A stretch of 64,000 bases of DNA from Gongronella butleri (lineage: Eukaryota; Mucoromycota; Mucoromycetes; Mucorales; Cunninghamellaceae). Both the position numbers and the translations under genes were made by a program. The stretch's first letter is position 1, and the number at the start of each line of letters is the position of its first letter. The notes below the pieces were generated by a model. It searched no databases. It saw nothing but the letters and a program-made list of their open reading frames with translations, and was not told the origin of the DNA. The stretch is from the NCBI GenBank assembly GCA_025201375.1, contig JAIWZP010000044.1:1-64000 (forward strand), read 5' to 3'. Of the stretch, positions 21,361 to 33,699 are shown one piece after another.

Positions 21361-23137
21361 ATGGGAAGCAGCCAGTCCAAGCAGTCCAAACCCACACGGC
21401 GCCAGTCCACTCTGTTCTCAAAGAGTGGGTCTACGTCGTCGTTGCCACTGTCTCAGCCTGCGACCCCGCCTCCCCAGCAACAGCAGCAGCTGCAGCAGCA
21501 ACAACAGCAGCGCACGGGGGCACTCAAAGCTAAACCGTCGTTTGTGCGTCCCGTCACTTCCTCGAGCACGACGACAACGTCGTCGACGTCCAGCCAGGCC
21601 AAGAAAAAGAGCTCCATAATACAGACAAGTATTGCGACCGACTCGTCCGCGCCACCTCGTCCGCCACTCTTTGCCGGTCTGCAGTCCAACAGCTTCTTCC
21701 TGCCAAAAGACTGGCAGGCCGAGAACGCCGACCAAAGTGTAAAGCCTAAAAGAAAAAAAAAGGAAGCATGTCCCGGACTCACATCATTGGTTTAGCTCCA
21801 TTTTGGTTTAAAGTTGCTGTTTCCGCTGTAAGTCCACCACAAGCGCCCAATGCGCGAAGAAGAGTCAGCGTGCACAAGTCTAATTCCAAGCTACATGTTG
21901 ATTTAGGAACGTGCTACCAATGGTGATGCCCAAGTTTGTCAAGCAGGCACGCATTGTCGATGTTGGGTGCCGCCAAGGCACCTGGATCTTGGTAAACGCT
22001 CTATTGGCGCCCGCCAATTGGAAATGGCTGTGCCTTTTTTTTTTTTTTTCTTTTTTTGCCATTCCAGGTCCATCCATCCCACGGGCTCACTTTTTTTTTT
22101 TTTTTTTTTTTTTTGGATCTCATGTAGGACATGGCGAGTCAGTTTGCCGAGTGTGAATTCATTGGCCTTGAGACATCCATGACGCGTTTGCCTTCCAATG
22201 TGCCGCCTTTGCCCAACGTGTCGTACCAGCTGATGCAAGCGGACCGCAAGCTGCCCTTTGAAGATGCATCTGTCGATTTGATCCAAACACGCGCGCAAAA
22301 CATGTATATGGACCATGACGCGTGGCAAACGTTCCTGACGGATGCACACCGTGTGCTCAAGCCCGGCGGCTTCATCCACATTGTCGACTACATCTTCAAG
22401 GTAACGAAAAAATCATGGCACACAGCCACAAATTCACGCGTTTTCTCTCTCTCTCTTTTTTTTTTTTCGGGCAGCCATCTGGATCAGTCCTTGCAGAATC
22501 ATTCTCAGATACAAGTAAGAGGAGAGAAAGAGCGTAGGGCGAGACACGGGGTACCAAATTGGGACCTGTGTTGGGGACAAGGCGCGTTTGTGGGTTTGCC
22601 CATTGCTGGGCGTGGCGCGCCAATGCTTGGCGGTGACATTGTCTGAGCAATTGATGCCAGCTGCGTGGCGGAGACGGTGACACACCATCGCCATCCCATT
22701 GTGGCCACAAGGACGCGATTTGGTTTATCTGATCGCATTTTTTTTTTTCATAGTCAAGAGCATCTTTGAAAAGAGAAACAGAGACTCTTTCCGGCCCTCT
22801 AAATTGGGCGCGCAGCTGCCGACCTTTGGCTTCCAAGTGGTGCAAACCATGACCAAGAAGGTCCCCTATTGTACGAGCTTGGCATATGAGAATGGTGGAA
22901 AAAAGCGGGAAATCTCACTTTTTTTTTTTTTTTTTTTTTGTGATAGCCAACGATAAAATGGGGCAATTGTTCACGGTGTTCACGCTGCATCGATTCGAAG
23001 AGTCGACAAGCGAGCTTGCGCCAGAGCTGAACTTGTCGGTGGACGATTACAGACAGCGGTGCGAGATGGTGATGGCGCAGTGCGTCAATTGCAATGACAT
23101 TTTGACTTGGCATGCCTTTGCGGCTCGCAAGGTTTGA
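21361..23137 (+). CDS. SAM-dependent methyltransferase (type-11-like) with N-myristoylation motif
   Basis: Predicted class I methyltransferase; substrate unknown. Exons 21361-21738, 21796-21827, 21907-21991, 22128-22400, 22475-22514, 22754-22870, 22947-23137; 371 residues. Residues 1-7 (MGSSQSK) fit an N-myristoylation signal, followed by a basic, Ser/Gln-rich disordered region of about 110 residues with a polyglutamine stretch. A 32-base exon encodes LHFGLKLLFPL. The SAM-binding motif I is IVDVGCRQGTW, GLE follows strand 2 as acidic motif II (CEFIGLET), and the LPFEDASVDLIQTR and VLKPGGFIHIVDY blocks are typical motif III-V elements. The set resembles fungal UMTA/LaeA-like and type-11 methyltransferases; I cannot choose. 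The lipid anchor suggests work at a membrane. Introns 3 and 6 contain poly-T runs of over 20 bases. Confidence 0.78.
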
Positions 23138-23373
23138 GCACAATTGCCGCTCCCCCCAAAAAAAAAAACCATTCACGGCCCGTCATAGCTCAAGTCATTT
23201 GCTCTCTTTTGTACATAATCTCCAATTTTCTTTTGCTTCTTGTAATACACATTTAATCAATTTGCACCCTTTTAACATTCTGGGCATGGTCGCGGACGGA
23301 GACGGAAAAATAGCGTGCCATTGATGGGGACCCTGATGCATTGGCGCGCGCGGACACGGCTGAATGTCTACCG

Positions 23374-23411
<38 letters not shown>

Positions 23412-23548
23412 GGAGAACCAAGGATGCGTGCGTGGAGGCATGCATCTGAAACTCGCATGGCACCAATGAAGCCATGCATTCGCTTTTTGGTCAACCTCTC
23501 TTTTGGACGTTGTCGCAGTCTTCTTGGCGTTTTGGTGTCTCATCTCGC

Positions 23549-23580
<32 letters not shown>

Positions 23581-24367
23581 TGATTCCCGGGTCCACACAT
23601 CTCCTTTTTTTGACTGCGCACATGCACACACACACACACTGTAAAGGTAGTGCGCGGTGTTCTCGGTCGGCATCTCCCGACCATCGCGTCGGTACAGCCC
23701 AAATCAAGGTTGCCTTAAAAATAGTAGCGGCAATTGGGGCGATCACAAGGTTTGGCTCCATGATCTGATCGGGCAAGTTCACCCAAATCGTCTCGCGGAA
23801 CACGTCATACCCTAATCTGTTCAGCGAGGCCCCTATTTACTCGATTGAGAAGGACGTCGGCCCTTGTTCCTATTCAAGCAAGTGAAAGAAAGGAAAAAAA
23901 AAAAAAAAGCGAGACGCGTCACATGGCCCCGCCTTCCCCCGGTGTCACACCAACCATGCTGCTTAGCTTCAACCCATCGCGACATTTTGCAAGTCTGTGT
24001 TCTAGCACCACCAATCCAATAGTTGGCCATTGGGGGAGTGCATGATCCACACGCAGCGGCTGCAGGCGGTCTTTTTTTTTTTTTTTTTTTTTTTGTCACC
24101 TCTCTTGTATTCAATGGGACCAATTCGTCGGGTTAGGGGGACATGAGCTGATGTTTCATCATTGCAAAACTTTATTTTTTTCAACATGAGAAGAGCAGGA
24201 ATGATATCTACATAAGAATATGAACAGAAAAGAACAAGAAGCAATCGCATAAGGATAGGATATATATGAACATAGGAAGAGGGGGGGAGAGGACAGCATG
24301 AGACGCAGGCTGTGCGGGGTATCCAGAAAAAAAGAAAAAAAGAAAAGAAAAATGGGGATTTTTTTTT
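23138..24367. other. intergenic, low complexity
   Basis: No gene supported. Holds an A run of over 30 bases near 23377, a T run near 23560, a CACACACACACA microsatellite near 23628 and T runs near 24075 and 24360. The minus-strand DNA from 24170 to 24367 is probably 3' UTR of the zinc-finger gene. Confidence 0.45.
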
Positions 24368-25219
24368 TCATGGCATGAAGCCCAATTGCGCACCACAGCC
24401 ATTGTCCACGCGCAAATGACGGTTCAGAGCATCCATTCGAGCAAATGCCTTTTTGCATTGGGTGCAAGCATAGGGTTTGAAGCCCCAGTGCAGGCGTTGG
24501 TGACGATTGCGGTCGTGTTGGCGTGCAAATCGACGGCCACACGAGTTGCACTCATAGGGCCTGTCCGTAGAGTGTGTGCGCAAGTGCGATTGCAAGTTGT
24601 AGGGGCGATTGAAGATTTTGGGGCAGTGTGGGCATGGATACTCGGTGTTGACCTCTTGTTTGCGACTGGCACGCTTGCGACGCGTCTGGCCACCGGCTTT
24701 TCGCTTCTTGCCTTGATCGGCAACCTCCTGAGGCTGCTCTTGTTGCTGCTCCTGCTGTTGCTGGTGGTCCACAGGCTGCTGTTGCTGCTGGTATACAGGG
24801 GGTGTGGCGAGATACGACGTGGCATGGACGGTGTCATGGCTGCAGCACGCCAATTGGTCATAGTGTGGGGTGCACGCCTGCGACAGCACCGTCTTGTGGT
24901 GATGGATGAATTGGTCCACGAGATCTAGGTTCAACGAGGCATCGTATTGAAGAGGAGGCACCATCATAAACGACGACGCATTCATCATCATGGGCGCCGA
25001 CACGCCAGGCGCGGCTTGCATGGACAATTCACTGCTGCTGACACCCGCAGACGACATCGCAACAGACTCATACTTTAATCCAAGATCATCATTCATGCAA
25101 GGCGACACATTGGGGCTGGGATAATCAAGCGACACGTTCAGCAAATCGCAATAACCACCATTCATCAGACCTTCATCCCATTGAGGAGACGGGTAAGCAC
25201 CAGTGTGAATAAAAGCCAT
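24368..25219 (-). CDS. C2H2 zinc-finger transcription factor, Crz1-like
   Basis: DNA-binding protein, intronless, 283 residues. Three zinc fingers at the C-terminus: CPHCPKIFNRPYNLQSHLRTH (196-216), CNSCGRRFARQHDRNRHQRLH (224-244) and CTQCKKAFARMDALNRHLRV ending ..NGC (252-275), the last being C2HC. The words FNRPYNL.SHLRTH, FARQHDR.RH and FAR.DAL.RHLR are characteristic of Crz1, the calcineurin-responsive factor of fungi. The N-terminal part is Ser/Pro/Met-rich, then Gln-rich (about 144-164), then a basic patch KKRK...RRKRASRK (171-187) that may be a nuclear signal. I did not find a convincing PxIxIT calcineurin-docking motif, so regulation by calcineurin is unproven. The ATG is followed by a plausible N-terminus; a CA-repeat lies in the leader. 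Confidence 0.85.
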   Translation of the reverse strand: MAFIHTGAYPSPQWDEGLMNGGYCDLLNVSLDYPSPNVSPCMNDDLGLKYESVAMSSAGVSSSELSMQAAPGVSAPMMMNASSFMMVPPLQYDASLNLDLVDQFIHHHKTVLSQACTPHYDQLACCSHDTVHATSYLATPPVYQQQQQPVDHQQQQEQQQEQPQEVADQGKKRKAGGQTRRKRASRKQEVNTEYPCPHCPKIFNRPYNLQSHLRTHSTDRPYECNSCGRRFARQHDRNRHQRLHWGFKPYACTQCKKAFARMDALNRHLRVDNGCGAQLGFMP

Positions 25220-26795
25220 CAGTGTGTGTGTGTGGGTGTGTGTGGGTGTATGTGTACAAGAAAAAAAAACAAGAAAAAAAAAGAGAAATGTCTAGAAATA
25301 GAGAAAAGAATAAGAAATGCCAATGGAAAACAAAAAGAAAGGTGATCAATTGTTGCCTGTGGCCCTTTTATATGTTCCTCGGACAAGGAGCCGACATCTA
25401 AAAAAGGTGTGAGGATCAAGGAGGACGTGTGGGCGCCAATGTGAGATGTTGTGTGTGTGTGGGGGGAGGAGGGAGGTGATCGCATCTCACTCTTTTTTTT
25501 TTTTTTTTTCGCCCACCCACGGCCTCCCCTTGGATCCTATTTTTAGCACGCCAACACTGATGCAACTTGTGACAATCATCGACGCGGCAAAGCGATAAAA
25601 ATCTCATTTTGATTCTTTGTGTGCATTGTTTACTCTTAGAATGACCTCTCTGCAACTGTTTTTTTTTGCTTGGGTGGCAAAAAAATTCTTTAGCTTGTGT
25701 CACTCGGACAGTAAAAAATCTTCACCCTGCTTGCCCCTTTTTTTTCTCTTTTTTTTTTTTAGATGCACGGCGTGTCACGTATTGCTATAGCTTAAATAAA
25801 AATAGAACAATGAAAATTTCCCCTTTTTGATGCCATCTGTCATTGTTACAGGCAAATCGACTTGCCTCTTGCCTCTTTTTTCTCCTTCACCTCTAGCCAC
25901 ACTCGCCATGCTCGTCTTGTTTTTTTTTTCTTTTGTTTACGCGTGTTGGCCATTGGCTGGTTTGCATGATTTCCGCCCAATCCTGCGACGCGGGGCGTGT
26001 CGCTCATTTGCCTGGCTGCATGATCACCCATCCCAACACCTGTTGTGGCCAGGCGATTACGTACACCGTTGTCCCAATATAGTGGAGCGCATCAAAAAAT
26101 CGCGCGCCGTCGTAAGACAAGCGACCAATTCCTTCTTGGTGCCACACCGATCACACCAGCAGAAAAAAAAAAAATGAAAAAAGCGGTCATGACCTAGTGA
26201 AAAAGCCAAGGCATAAGGTTTCTTGCGAACACAAGTGTGGCAAAATTTACAAAACCTTAATTTCTTCAGCATCGTCCAAGAGGGCAACTCCTTCCTGGTA
26301 AAAATAGAGCAGGCAAAATGCATGGGCATGGCGCCCAGCACTACCCACCCAGACACACTGATGACTAAGACAGGGGGGCATCCAATCGTCAAGGCATAAA
26401 CTAATGAGCTTGGCTCCTCTCTTTCAGGCCATTGGAGACCAAGGGTCTTCCTTTTTTTCAAAAAAAAGTGTTTGGTGAGAAAAACGAGTCCATTGGACGT
26501 TTCCAATGACGACATGGGAATTGGCAGAATGGCCGCGCGCTACGCATGCCCTTTTTTGTCAGGACGGAAAATTGGATCAATGGCGTGCTTTCAATGTTGG
26601 CGCGTTGAATCCGCTCAAAAAGTGCCCCGGGTGGTGGATCCCCCGGGGCTCGACGACGTGACACACGTGTCCTAGCCAAATTTGGCAATCCTTGGATGCC
26701 GTGCATCTTTCTGGACGACTTTTTTTTTTCTTTTTTTTGCATGGTGCTTTATTTTTTTTTCTTCTATGACCAAGGTGGGGCCATGTGACGATCCG
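25220..26795. other. intergenic region upstream of the Crz1-like gene
   Basis: No supported gene in about 1.6 kb. The minus-strand leader of the zinc-finger gene carries a CA-type microsatellite (25221-25253). A second short GT run is near 25449. Open frames at 25827-26177 (+) and 26057-26515 (-) overlap each other and show no domain. Confidence 0.4.
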
Positions 26796-28765
26796 CTAAT
26801 AATATTGCGAATACGTAATATGTGGGGGATCATTATGATAGTTTTGATACAGTTGATACGTTGTGTGCGAGGAAGTCGCGGATGGAGGACCAGGGTCGTC
26901 ATAATACGGATACGGTGTCCAGGATGGTGGCTGCGCGTGCGCTGTGAGTGCCAATTGATCGCTATTGTACGACGATCCGCTGTACCGCTTGCTGTTGCTG
27001 TTCACACTCAGATAGCTCGTCTGCATCACGGTCGACGCGCTGGTCATTGTCGAATACGGCGATAAATTCGGCAGTGTTGGCTTGGGGAACGCCTGCATCT
27101 CAATTTCTTCCTTTTTCGTCTTGATGTACTCGCCTTTGGCGCGTTTCAGAGATTGTTTGCGCAAGAGATACGCAATCCTAAACATGGAAAAAAGAAATGA
27201 GCCGTGGGCATTTGCAGTGTGGCTAGTGGGTTGCAAAAAAAAAAAAGCAAAAAAAGGGGGGGTGGAAACGCGCCATCAAGGCCATGCAAAAAAGGGTGCA
27301 ATGGGTCTCAATTGCAGCCGAACACATGACCATGCGCTTGCTCTCCCCAAGGCTATAATTAGCCTGTGGTGCTTTGCCCTTTGGCTCCCCCCACTTTTTT
27401 TTTTTTTTTTGTTTTTTTGGTCACGAGCAGGGCCTTGGCATGATGGCTTGACGTTTCTTTTTTTCCCTCTTTCCATCCTTGGATACCGCGGGTAGCGATT
27501 GCCTTGAATGGAATGCATAATGAGTTTGATATCTTTTACCTCTTGTCAACCTTGTGGCAGCAATATTCCTTGAGATTGCCTTGGATATGGCATAGTAATG
27601 GGATGTAAAGGACGGTGGCGACACAAACGAGGAAAAACGACACGGCAAAGACCACGACCGAGAACGCCATGGTGCCTGTCATGATCTGCTGGATGTGTGT
27701 CTTGCCGAGCGCTGTGTAATCCAGGGTCACGGCCCCATTGCGCTGGTGGATCCACTTTGGAATCAAAACCATCAGGGTAGCAATGTTGATCACTTGCCGT
27801 GGCGCCTCGGCAAGTAGCAGCCTTTTCCACCCTGCGCGTCAAAAAAAAAAAAAAATTAAAAAAAGAGTGATGAGCCCCACCAGCGCCTCAATTGCAATCC
27901 AGAAGCTCGGCCATCCCGCGCGGAATCACGCCTCGAAATCCCCCAATTAGGGCAAATTGCAAAGCCCAACGCCGAATCAAAAGGCACGCGCGCAACAAAA
28001 AGGCACCCTTGGCGCGGGTCCGAGGGTCCGTGATCATGTCCATTGTGGTCGTGTTGCGAATAAATTTACCTTTTAGGGTGAAAAAGATGAAAAACGCGAT
28101 GCTATCGATGAATTTGCGAGAGCTGTTGATGTGCCAAAAGAGGCAAAAGTACCGGTAGTCTCTGATGCTGTAGTAGCGGCTCGCAATGACCGATGTGAAT
28201 GCCCAGGAAATGTCGCGCGACTCAATAATCCGCCGTGCCTTGCGAATGTCCCAAAACAAAAGCAAATACGACACCAGAATCGCGCCTAAAAAGATCCACT
28301 TGGCCACATCAGGCGGAATTGTCACATCCGCATTGTTTTCCATTGTCTGCCCGACCACGAGCAGCGAGACTGGTGCGTAAAAAAAAAAAATCAATCCATT
28401 GGCGCCCTTTTTTTTTTTTGCTTTTTTTTCTTTTACCTCCAGAATACAAATCAGCTATATATACAAGGACAGACTTTAAAACGACAAGGTACATGAATGC
28501 GTAGCCGAGCTTGGTGACACAGGATCGATCATAAAACTCGTCCATGTCGATAAAATCGAATTTGTGATCTTGCACGTATTCGCGCTTCCATTTTGGCCCT
28601 GGCCGCTGGGGTCTTCTTCTACTACACTGTGAAAAGCGTGCGTGAGTTCAATGGTAAAGGAGGGAGCTCGGACCGTGTCGTGCATGGGGATGCGAGCGTG
28701 GAAACATCGCTTGTTTTGCTCTTTTTGGGACGCATTTCGACGTGTTTAGCGGGAGATCGTACCAT
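26796..28765 (-). CDS. Kch1/Prm6-family low-affinity potassium transport protein
   Basis: Fungal plasma-membrane protein family needed in yeast for potassium influx linked to calcium signalling. Exons in reading order: 28763-28765 (ATG only), 28437-28626, 28070-28369, 27540-27831, 27177-26796 reversed as 26796-27177; 388 residues. Family motifs: PKWKREYVQDHKFDFIDMDEF near the start, then a first membrane segment (LVVLKSVLVYIADLYSG), AKWIFLGAILVSYLLLFWDIRKARRII, a block with SRYYSIRDYRYFCLFWHINSS, FTLKGWKRLLLAEAPRQVINI, and GTMAFSVVVFAVSFFLVCVATVLYIPLL. The C-terminal tail of about 100 residues is Ser/Tyr/Pro-rich and disordered. The N-terminus is the weak point: the conserved frame opens right after an acceptor at 28627, and the only in-phase start found upstream is an ATG directly followed by a GTACG donor. 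Confidence 0.8.
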
Positions 28766-30058
28766 GACACTCGTTTCAATGAAAAAGGTCAAGAGGAAGC
28801 CGGCTCGTTTTGACTGGACACTGATGAAAAAAGGGAAAAAGGAAAAGGAATTAAAACGACATGGACAAAAAAAAATCATAAATGCATATAAAACAGATAT
28901 ACTGCAAAATAGGAGACCATTTAGGCCCACGACAGGTGCCCAAGAAAAGAAAAAAGAAAAAAAAGGAGGTCATGTCCCCCATGGATCAGCATCCCTTTGA
29001 GTGAAATCGGCCTGAACTGCGTCTCCCTCATCATTTCACCTTTTCTCCCCCCCCTCCTCCCACCACCACCCCTGAATGCGACAGCCAAACATGGCTCGGT
29101 GTCATGCTGTAGAAAAAAAAATCAGCACAAAGTCGAGACATTGGCACGCGGTACGCGTCTCTTTGTGGCCATTGGCCACCAATTGGCAGCCGCTGCGGAT
29201 CATTCAGTCTTGCCTATTTTGATCATTGAGGTGCTGCTGTCATCTGTCTTCCACAACACGCAGAGATCGCTTACTTGCGCAAAATGACCAATTGGGCGGC
29301 ACACTGGCCATGCAACACACGAAAAATGCGCTTCCATAGTCGGCATGTCTTTTGAAATCAAACCCCGACGCCATGCAAGCGAGAGTGGCCACCTCCAGGG
29401 AAAACGATGGTGCCAACGATTATGACATAGGCACGCATAATGGTCAATTTCACCGGATCATAAAATTTTTCCTTTTTTTTCTCATTTTTTTTTTTCGGTT
29501 TTTAGTGGCTCTGGGTCATCTAGCGTCAGGCATAGACTTTCAATAGGCGTGACGAGCGGGCAATCGGGCGAGCCATGCGGCGTTTTAAGGGCTTACGAGA
29601 GCAATAGGGCGGTGATGCGGGCAATGCGTGCAGAAGTCGCGCACGGCTTGAGCAATAGAACAATATGTGCATTTGGCCAATCGGGACAAGAGGATCATCA
29701 TGATTTTCTGTTTTTTTTTCCAAGGCTTTGGGTCGTTTTCCAAAGCATTGTCTACTTCATTTCACGCAAAAGGGCGCGCAATTGCGCCGGTTTGACATTG
29801 TAGCAACAAGCGAGCCATTTGACTGGCTGGTCAAAGCTTGTACGGGCCAATCGAGCAACGGAGAAGGCGGCCTTGAAAAAAATCTCAGGTCGGCATCTTT
29901 GGGACGTAATTTACCCGTGTCCCTCTAAATGTTTCACCCGCCATCATGTTGTTGAGCCAAAAAAAGTTGGGATCACAAAATTGTATATAAAAGGTAGGAC
30001 TAAATTCATGCTTGTTCGAAACCAAAACCTTCATCTTTTTTTTTTTTTTTCATCTGTC
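28766..30058. other. intergenic region between divergent Kch1-like and MFS genes
   Basis: About 1.3 kb, presumably both promoters. No gene or repeat family recognised. A TATATAAAAGG-like box near 29984 lies about 75 bases before the MFS start and could be its TATA element. Confidence 0.45.
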
Positions 30059-31837
30059 ATGGCTGACGAGGAACAATCCATTACAACCGTCAATGCGGCC
30101 GACGACAAGTTTGTCGATGTCGAATCGCCTCAATTCTTAACGGCGGAGCAGATGCGCAGCGATCCTCGCAATCCCAAGGTACAAATTTCATTTCAGATGC
30201 TTTACCCATGCAAATGGCGCTGTTGCCTGATTTTTGTGCTAACGCAAATACCATGTTTTTAGAACTGGAGCAATGCAAAAAAAGCCAAAAACTTTTTTGT
30301 CCTCTTTTGGAACGCATTCGTCGCCTTTTTTACCTCGAGCAATTATACACCGGCCATTTTGGACGTACGTGCCTACTTTGAATGCGATATTTCCGTGATC
30401 ACCGCCACAATTGCTCTCTACATCTTCGTCTCGGGCCTGGCCGTAAGTGGATCGAGATACAGTAAAGAAAAAAATGCAACAATGCGCTGATCACTTTGTG
30501 TATTTTATTCTTTAGCCACTGTTTTGGGCGCCCTTGTCTGACCGGTTTGGGCGCAAATGGACCTATGTGATTTCAATGGCTCTCTTTGCTGTGTTTTCCG
30601 TGATTTGCGGCCTGTCGAAGAACGTGGGCATGTTTTTTGTATTCCGTCTGCTGCAGAGCGCGGCAGCATCTGCACCGCAGGCCATTGGCGGCGGATCCGT
30701 GTCTGACATGTACGACTTCCAATCTCGCGGCCGCATGATGTCCATTTTCATGCTCGGCGTCATCTTTGGACCGGTAAAAGAAAATGATGATCATCACTGA
30801 ACATTGCCGGATAGGAATTTTAACGCTTCTTTTCTTTTGTCTTTAGGTGGTTGGCCCACTCGTCGGCGGCTATGTCGATCAATACCTCGGATGGCAATGG
30901 ATCTTTTACGTGACCGCCATCTTTGGCGGTGTGCTCTGCATTGCTGACATCCTGCTCCTGGATGAGACGCTTTACCAACCCAATCACATCAAGTCCTACG
31001 ATGAAGAAAAGTCCACCTTTGGCAACTGGTGGGATAATTTCAAGTTCAATCCCGTAAGAAAAGGCGAAAAAAAAGACATGCTGTCCGATGCGTCCAACGA
31101 AATCTGCAAAACGAAGTCTGACACGCTCTTTTATTTTCATCTCTTAGTTCACGAGTCTGCGCCTCCTTGCTCGCATTGATGTGCTTTTGGCATGTACACC
31201 TATGGCTGTTGAATTTGGCCTCTTTTACGTGCTTGTGACGACAATGCAGCTACTTTTGGCACCCGAGTACGGATTCACGACGGGTCAGGTGGGTCTCAGC
31301 TATCTTGCTGGTGGTGTCGGATCGGTTCTTGGTGCACTGATTGCGGCGTTTGGCCTTGACACGTTCCATGTGAAGCGTGTGACCAAATTGAAGGAGGCAA
31401 TGGCAGCCAAAGGTGTGGAATACAAGCAGGGGATGCTGTCTGAGCAACGGTTCGTTCTTGCGCCCGTGGCCATTGCGCTTGGCGTGATGGGCTTCCTCTT
31501 TTATGGCTGGTTCTTGCATGCCCATTTCCATTGGATTGCGCCGCTCATCGGTCTCGCCATTGTTTCCGTGATGATGACCATGCTCAACTCGATGACAGTC
31601 AACTATTTGATCGAGGGCTACCTGCCTCAATCGTCGTCCATGACCGCCATTGCCAATTTCACCCGCTGTACCTTGGGTATGCTCTTTGCCCTCGTTTCCA
31701 CCGTCATGCTCGACACCATGGGCACGCAGTGGACCTTCACACTGTGTGCGCTGCTCGGCCCCGTCGTCGCCGTCGCCACCTTCCCATTGCTCATGAAATA
31801 CGGCAGACATTGGCGTGAATCGCGTCCCATCGCATAG
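30059..31837 (+). CDS. MFS transporter, DHA1 (drug:H+ antiporter-1) type
   Basis: Proton-coupled efflux or uptake protein of the major facilitator superfamily. Exons 30059-30178, 30263-30442, 30516-30773, 30847-31053, 31148-31837; all introns phase 0; 484 residues. After about 40 hydrophilic residues the membrane domain starts at KNWSNAKKAKNFFVLFWNAF. Motif A between segments 2 and 3 reads PLSDRFGRKWTYVIS. GPVVGPLVGGYVDQYLGWQWIFY is the antiporter motif C region with the GW.W.F after it, typical of the polyamine/multidrug DHA1 group. The central loop LLLDETLYQPNH.KSYDEE is also family-like. The C-terminus (GRHWRESRPIA) has a decayed relative at 33.7-33.85 kb. Substrate unknown. A TACAGTA word lies in intron 2. 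Confidence 0.9.
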
Positions 31838-32577
31838 AAAACCCAACGTCGCCATTCCTCACACCACTTACATCGTTGTACTTTTAGCCGCATCCTTTGA
31901 GTTTTTACACCTACATACAATCTATACATTGCACCTTATCAACAAGAATAAAAAATAGGATATCATAATAAAAAAATGGTCATGCACAGAGCGCGATCCA
32001 GAGAATCGCGTTTCCTCGCCATTTGCATCTCTTTTAAGAAGCCAAGCATTCGTTCCATCTTGCTCTTTGAGTTTCGTACTATCTGCATGGTGACTGTGTC
32101 ACGTCCCAATTCGTCGGTCCATCTGTTTTGGCGACGTTGCAAGTCGTAAAATAGGAGAATTGAATACTTTTGATGCCATTTTAGTGGACATGACATGGCG
32201 CATAAGCGTAACTAATCATCAGCATCTTTAGGCACGTCGATTGATGGCTTTCTATTTCCGCGCGTTATAAACCCATTGATATGTAAAAGACAAAAAGCAG
32301 TAAAACGGCTCTAATTGCGATTTTCTCGACAGCAATCTGATCAATCTCCTGCTTTGATGGCACAGCACGCGTCTAGAGAGTGTGTAAATCATATGCAACA
32401 AGTTTGGTGCTGATCTGCTCAAGGTAAACCGGACCATCTTTGAAAAATCATATTTTGTAATGGTTCAAGTTGCAGCTCGCCAACCATACATTGTAAGCTT
32501 GCAGAATACATCGCTTCGTGCAAGTGCAAGCTGAGAACCACGATTAGATTTGATTTGGAGGTTGTCACAAGTCATTG
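31838..32577. other. intergenic, 3' flank of the MFS gene
   Basis: No gene. 31838-31970 is probably MFS 3' UTR. The stretch around 32300-32420 is AT-rich; TTGCGATTTTCTCGA followed by CACAGCACGCGTC weakly resembles 53330-53400, so the outer part of repeat A may reach here. Confidence 0.4.
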
Positions 32578-33310
32578 GAGCGCACCACGCGTAAATAAAA
32601 GTTAGCCGTGGCGAGCCGCTCAACCAAAAATCGAAAACTCAGGTCTCCAGAAATCTGCCAAACTTACACACAAGTTGAAGCGTGTGCGGAGACCACGAAA
32701 AAGGCCAAAAGCGATCAAGCTGTATCTGATGTTTCACGAGCAATGACCAATTTCAGTTTGAACTTCAACTGCGAATTGAACAACAGGAACACACTCATAG
32801 ATCCGCGCCGACGCGTCTACTAGCAAGAGACACGCCGGATGCACGGATTTTATAAGGAACAGACGCGTGTTAATCGACGCGTGGTTTTTCACGCGTCGAA
32901 AATTATATATAGTTTTCAAAGCGTGTCAATTATGCCAAAAATCACTTTTTTCAGTGATCACCCATGTCCACCTACGCAGCGAGCCATGCTCTTTCTGGTG
33001 GTGCGCGTTTCATCGAGATCCAGGCATTTTTCGTCGAGATGGCTTTGAGTCGAAAAAAAAGACATAAAACGCGGATTACGTCAAAACCGGCCAATGGGCC
33101 TCTGTTTTTTATTGCATTTCTGTAGGCTCTCACGATGTGTTTACCATGTGGTTGAAGGGCGTGGCGACTCATGGTCCTAAAATCCAGCGTTTGAAAATCC
33201 ATGACTCTAAATTCGTGATTTTTGAATATGGTCGTTGCGTGCCCCCTAGTGATCCAAATGAACCAAGGGTAGACTCATTTGAACGGCAAAAGCTGGAATT
33301 GTCGTCTGAC
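32578..33310 (+). repeat. dispersed repeat family A, copy 2
   Basis: Matches 9745-10500 (reverse) and 52512-53270 (same direction). Internal inverted repeat GACGCGTG-GTTTTT-CACGCGTC at about 32877-32898 forms an 8-bp stem. No open frame of note. Sequence differs from the other copies by many substitutions, so the family is old. Confidence 0.75.
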
Positions 33311-33699
33311 ATGATAGTTGTCCATATGGGATTGGTGATTATCAAGAAATGACCAAAATACAATAAAAAGGTTTTTTTCATGATTTTCCCTCCAAAAACG
33401 TCTGACTGATCTCCATTTTTAATGCACGGCCAGCGATTAATCGACACTTTAGACTCATACGATGCGGTAGAGTTTAGTCATTATCGATCATGACTGAACA
33501 AGTGCCTCAAAATGTTAAAAAATCGCCAATTTGCGGGTGTGTTGGCGCTTATGTGAATGTATGTGTGCAAAACCATTGACGCAAATATAACTCGCGCGCC
33601 TCGTTATACATCATGTGCTCGCTTTCTGCGATTTGATCGAGCTTCTGCGGTGATCCCAGCATGTTTTTCACGCAGTCAGTTGGAACCTTGCCTTTTCAG

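Noticed and set aside
24386..24928. 180-codon plus-strand frame, Leu-rich
   Set aside because: Antisense of the zinc-finger gene's Gln-rich region (CAG repeats read as CTG).
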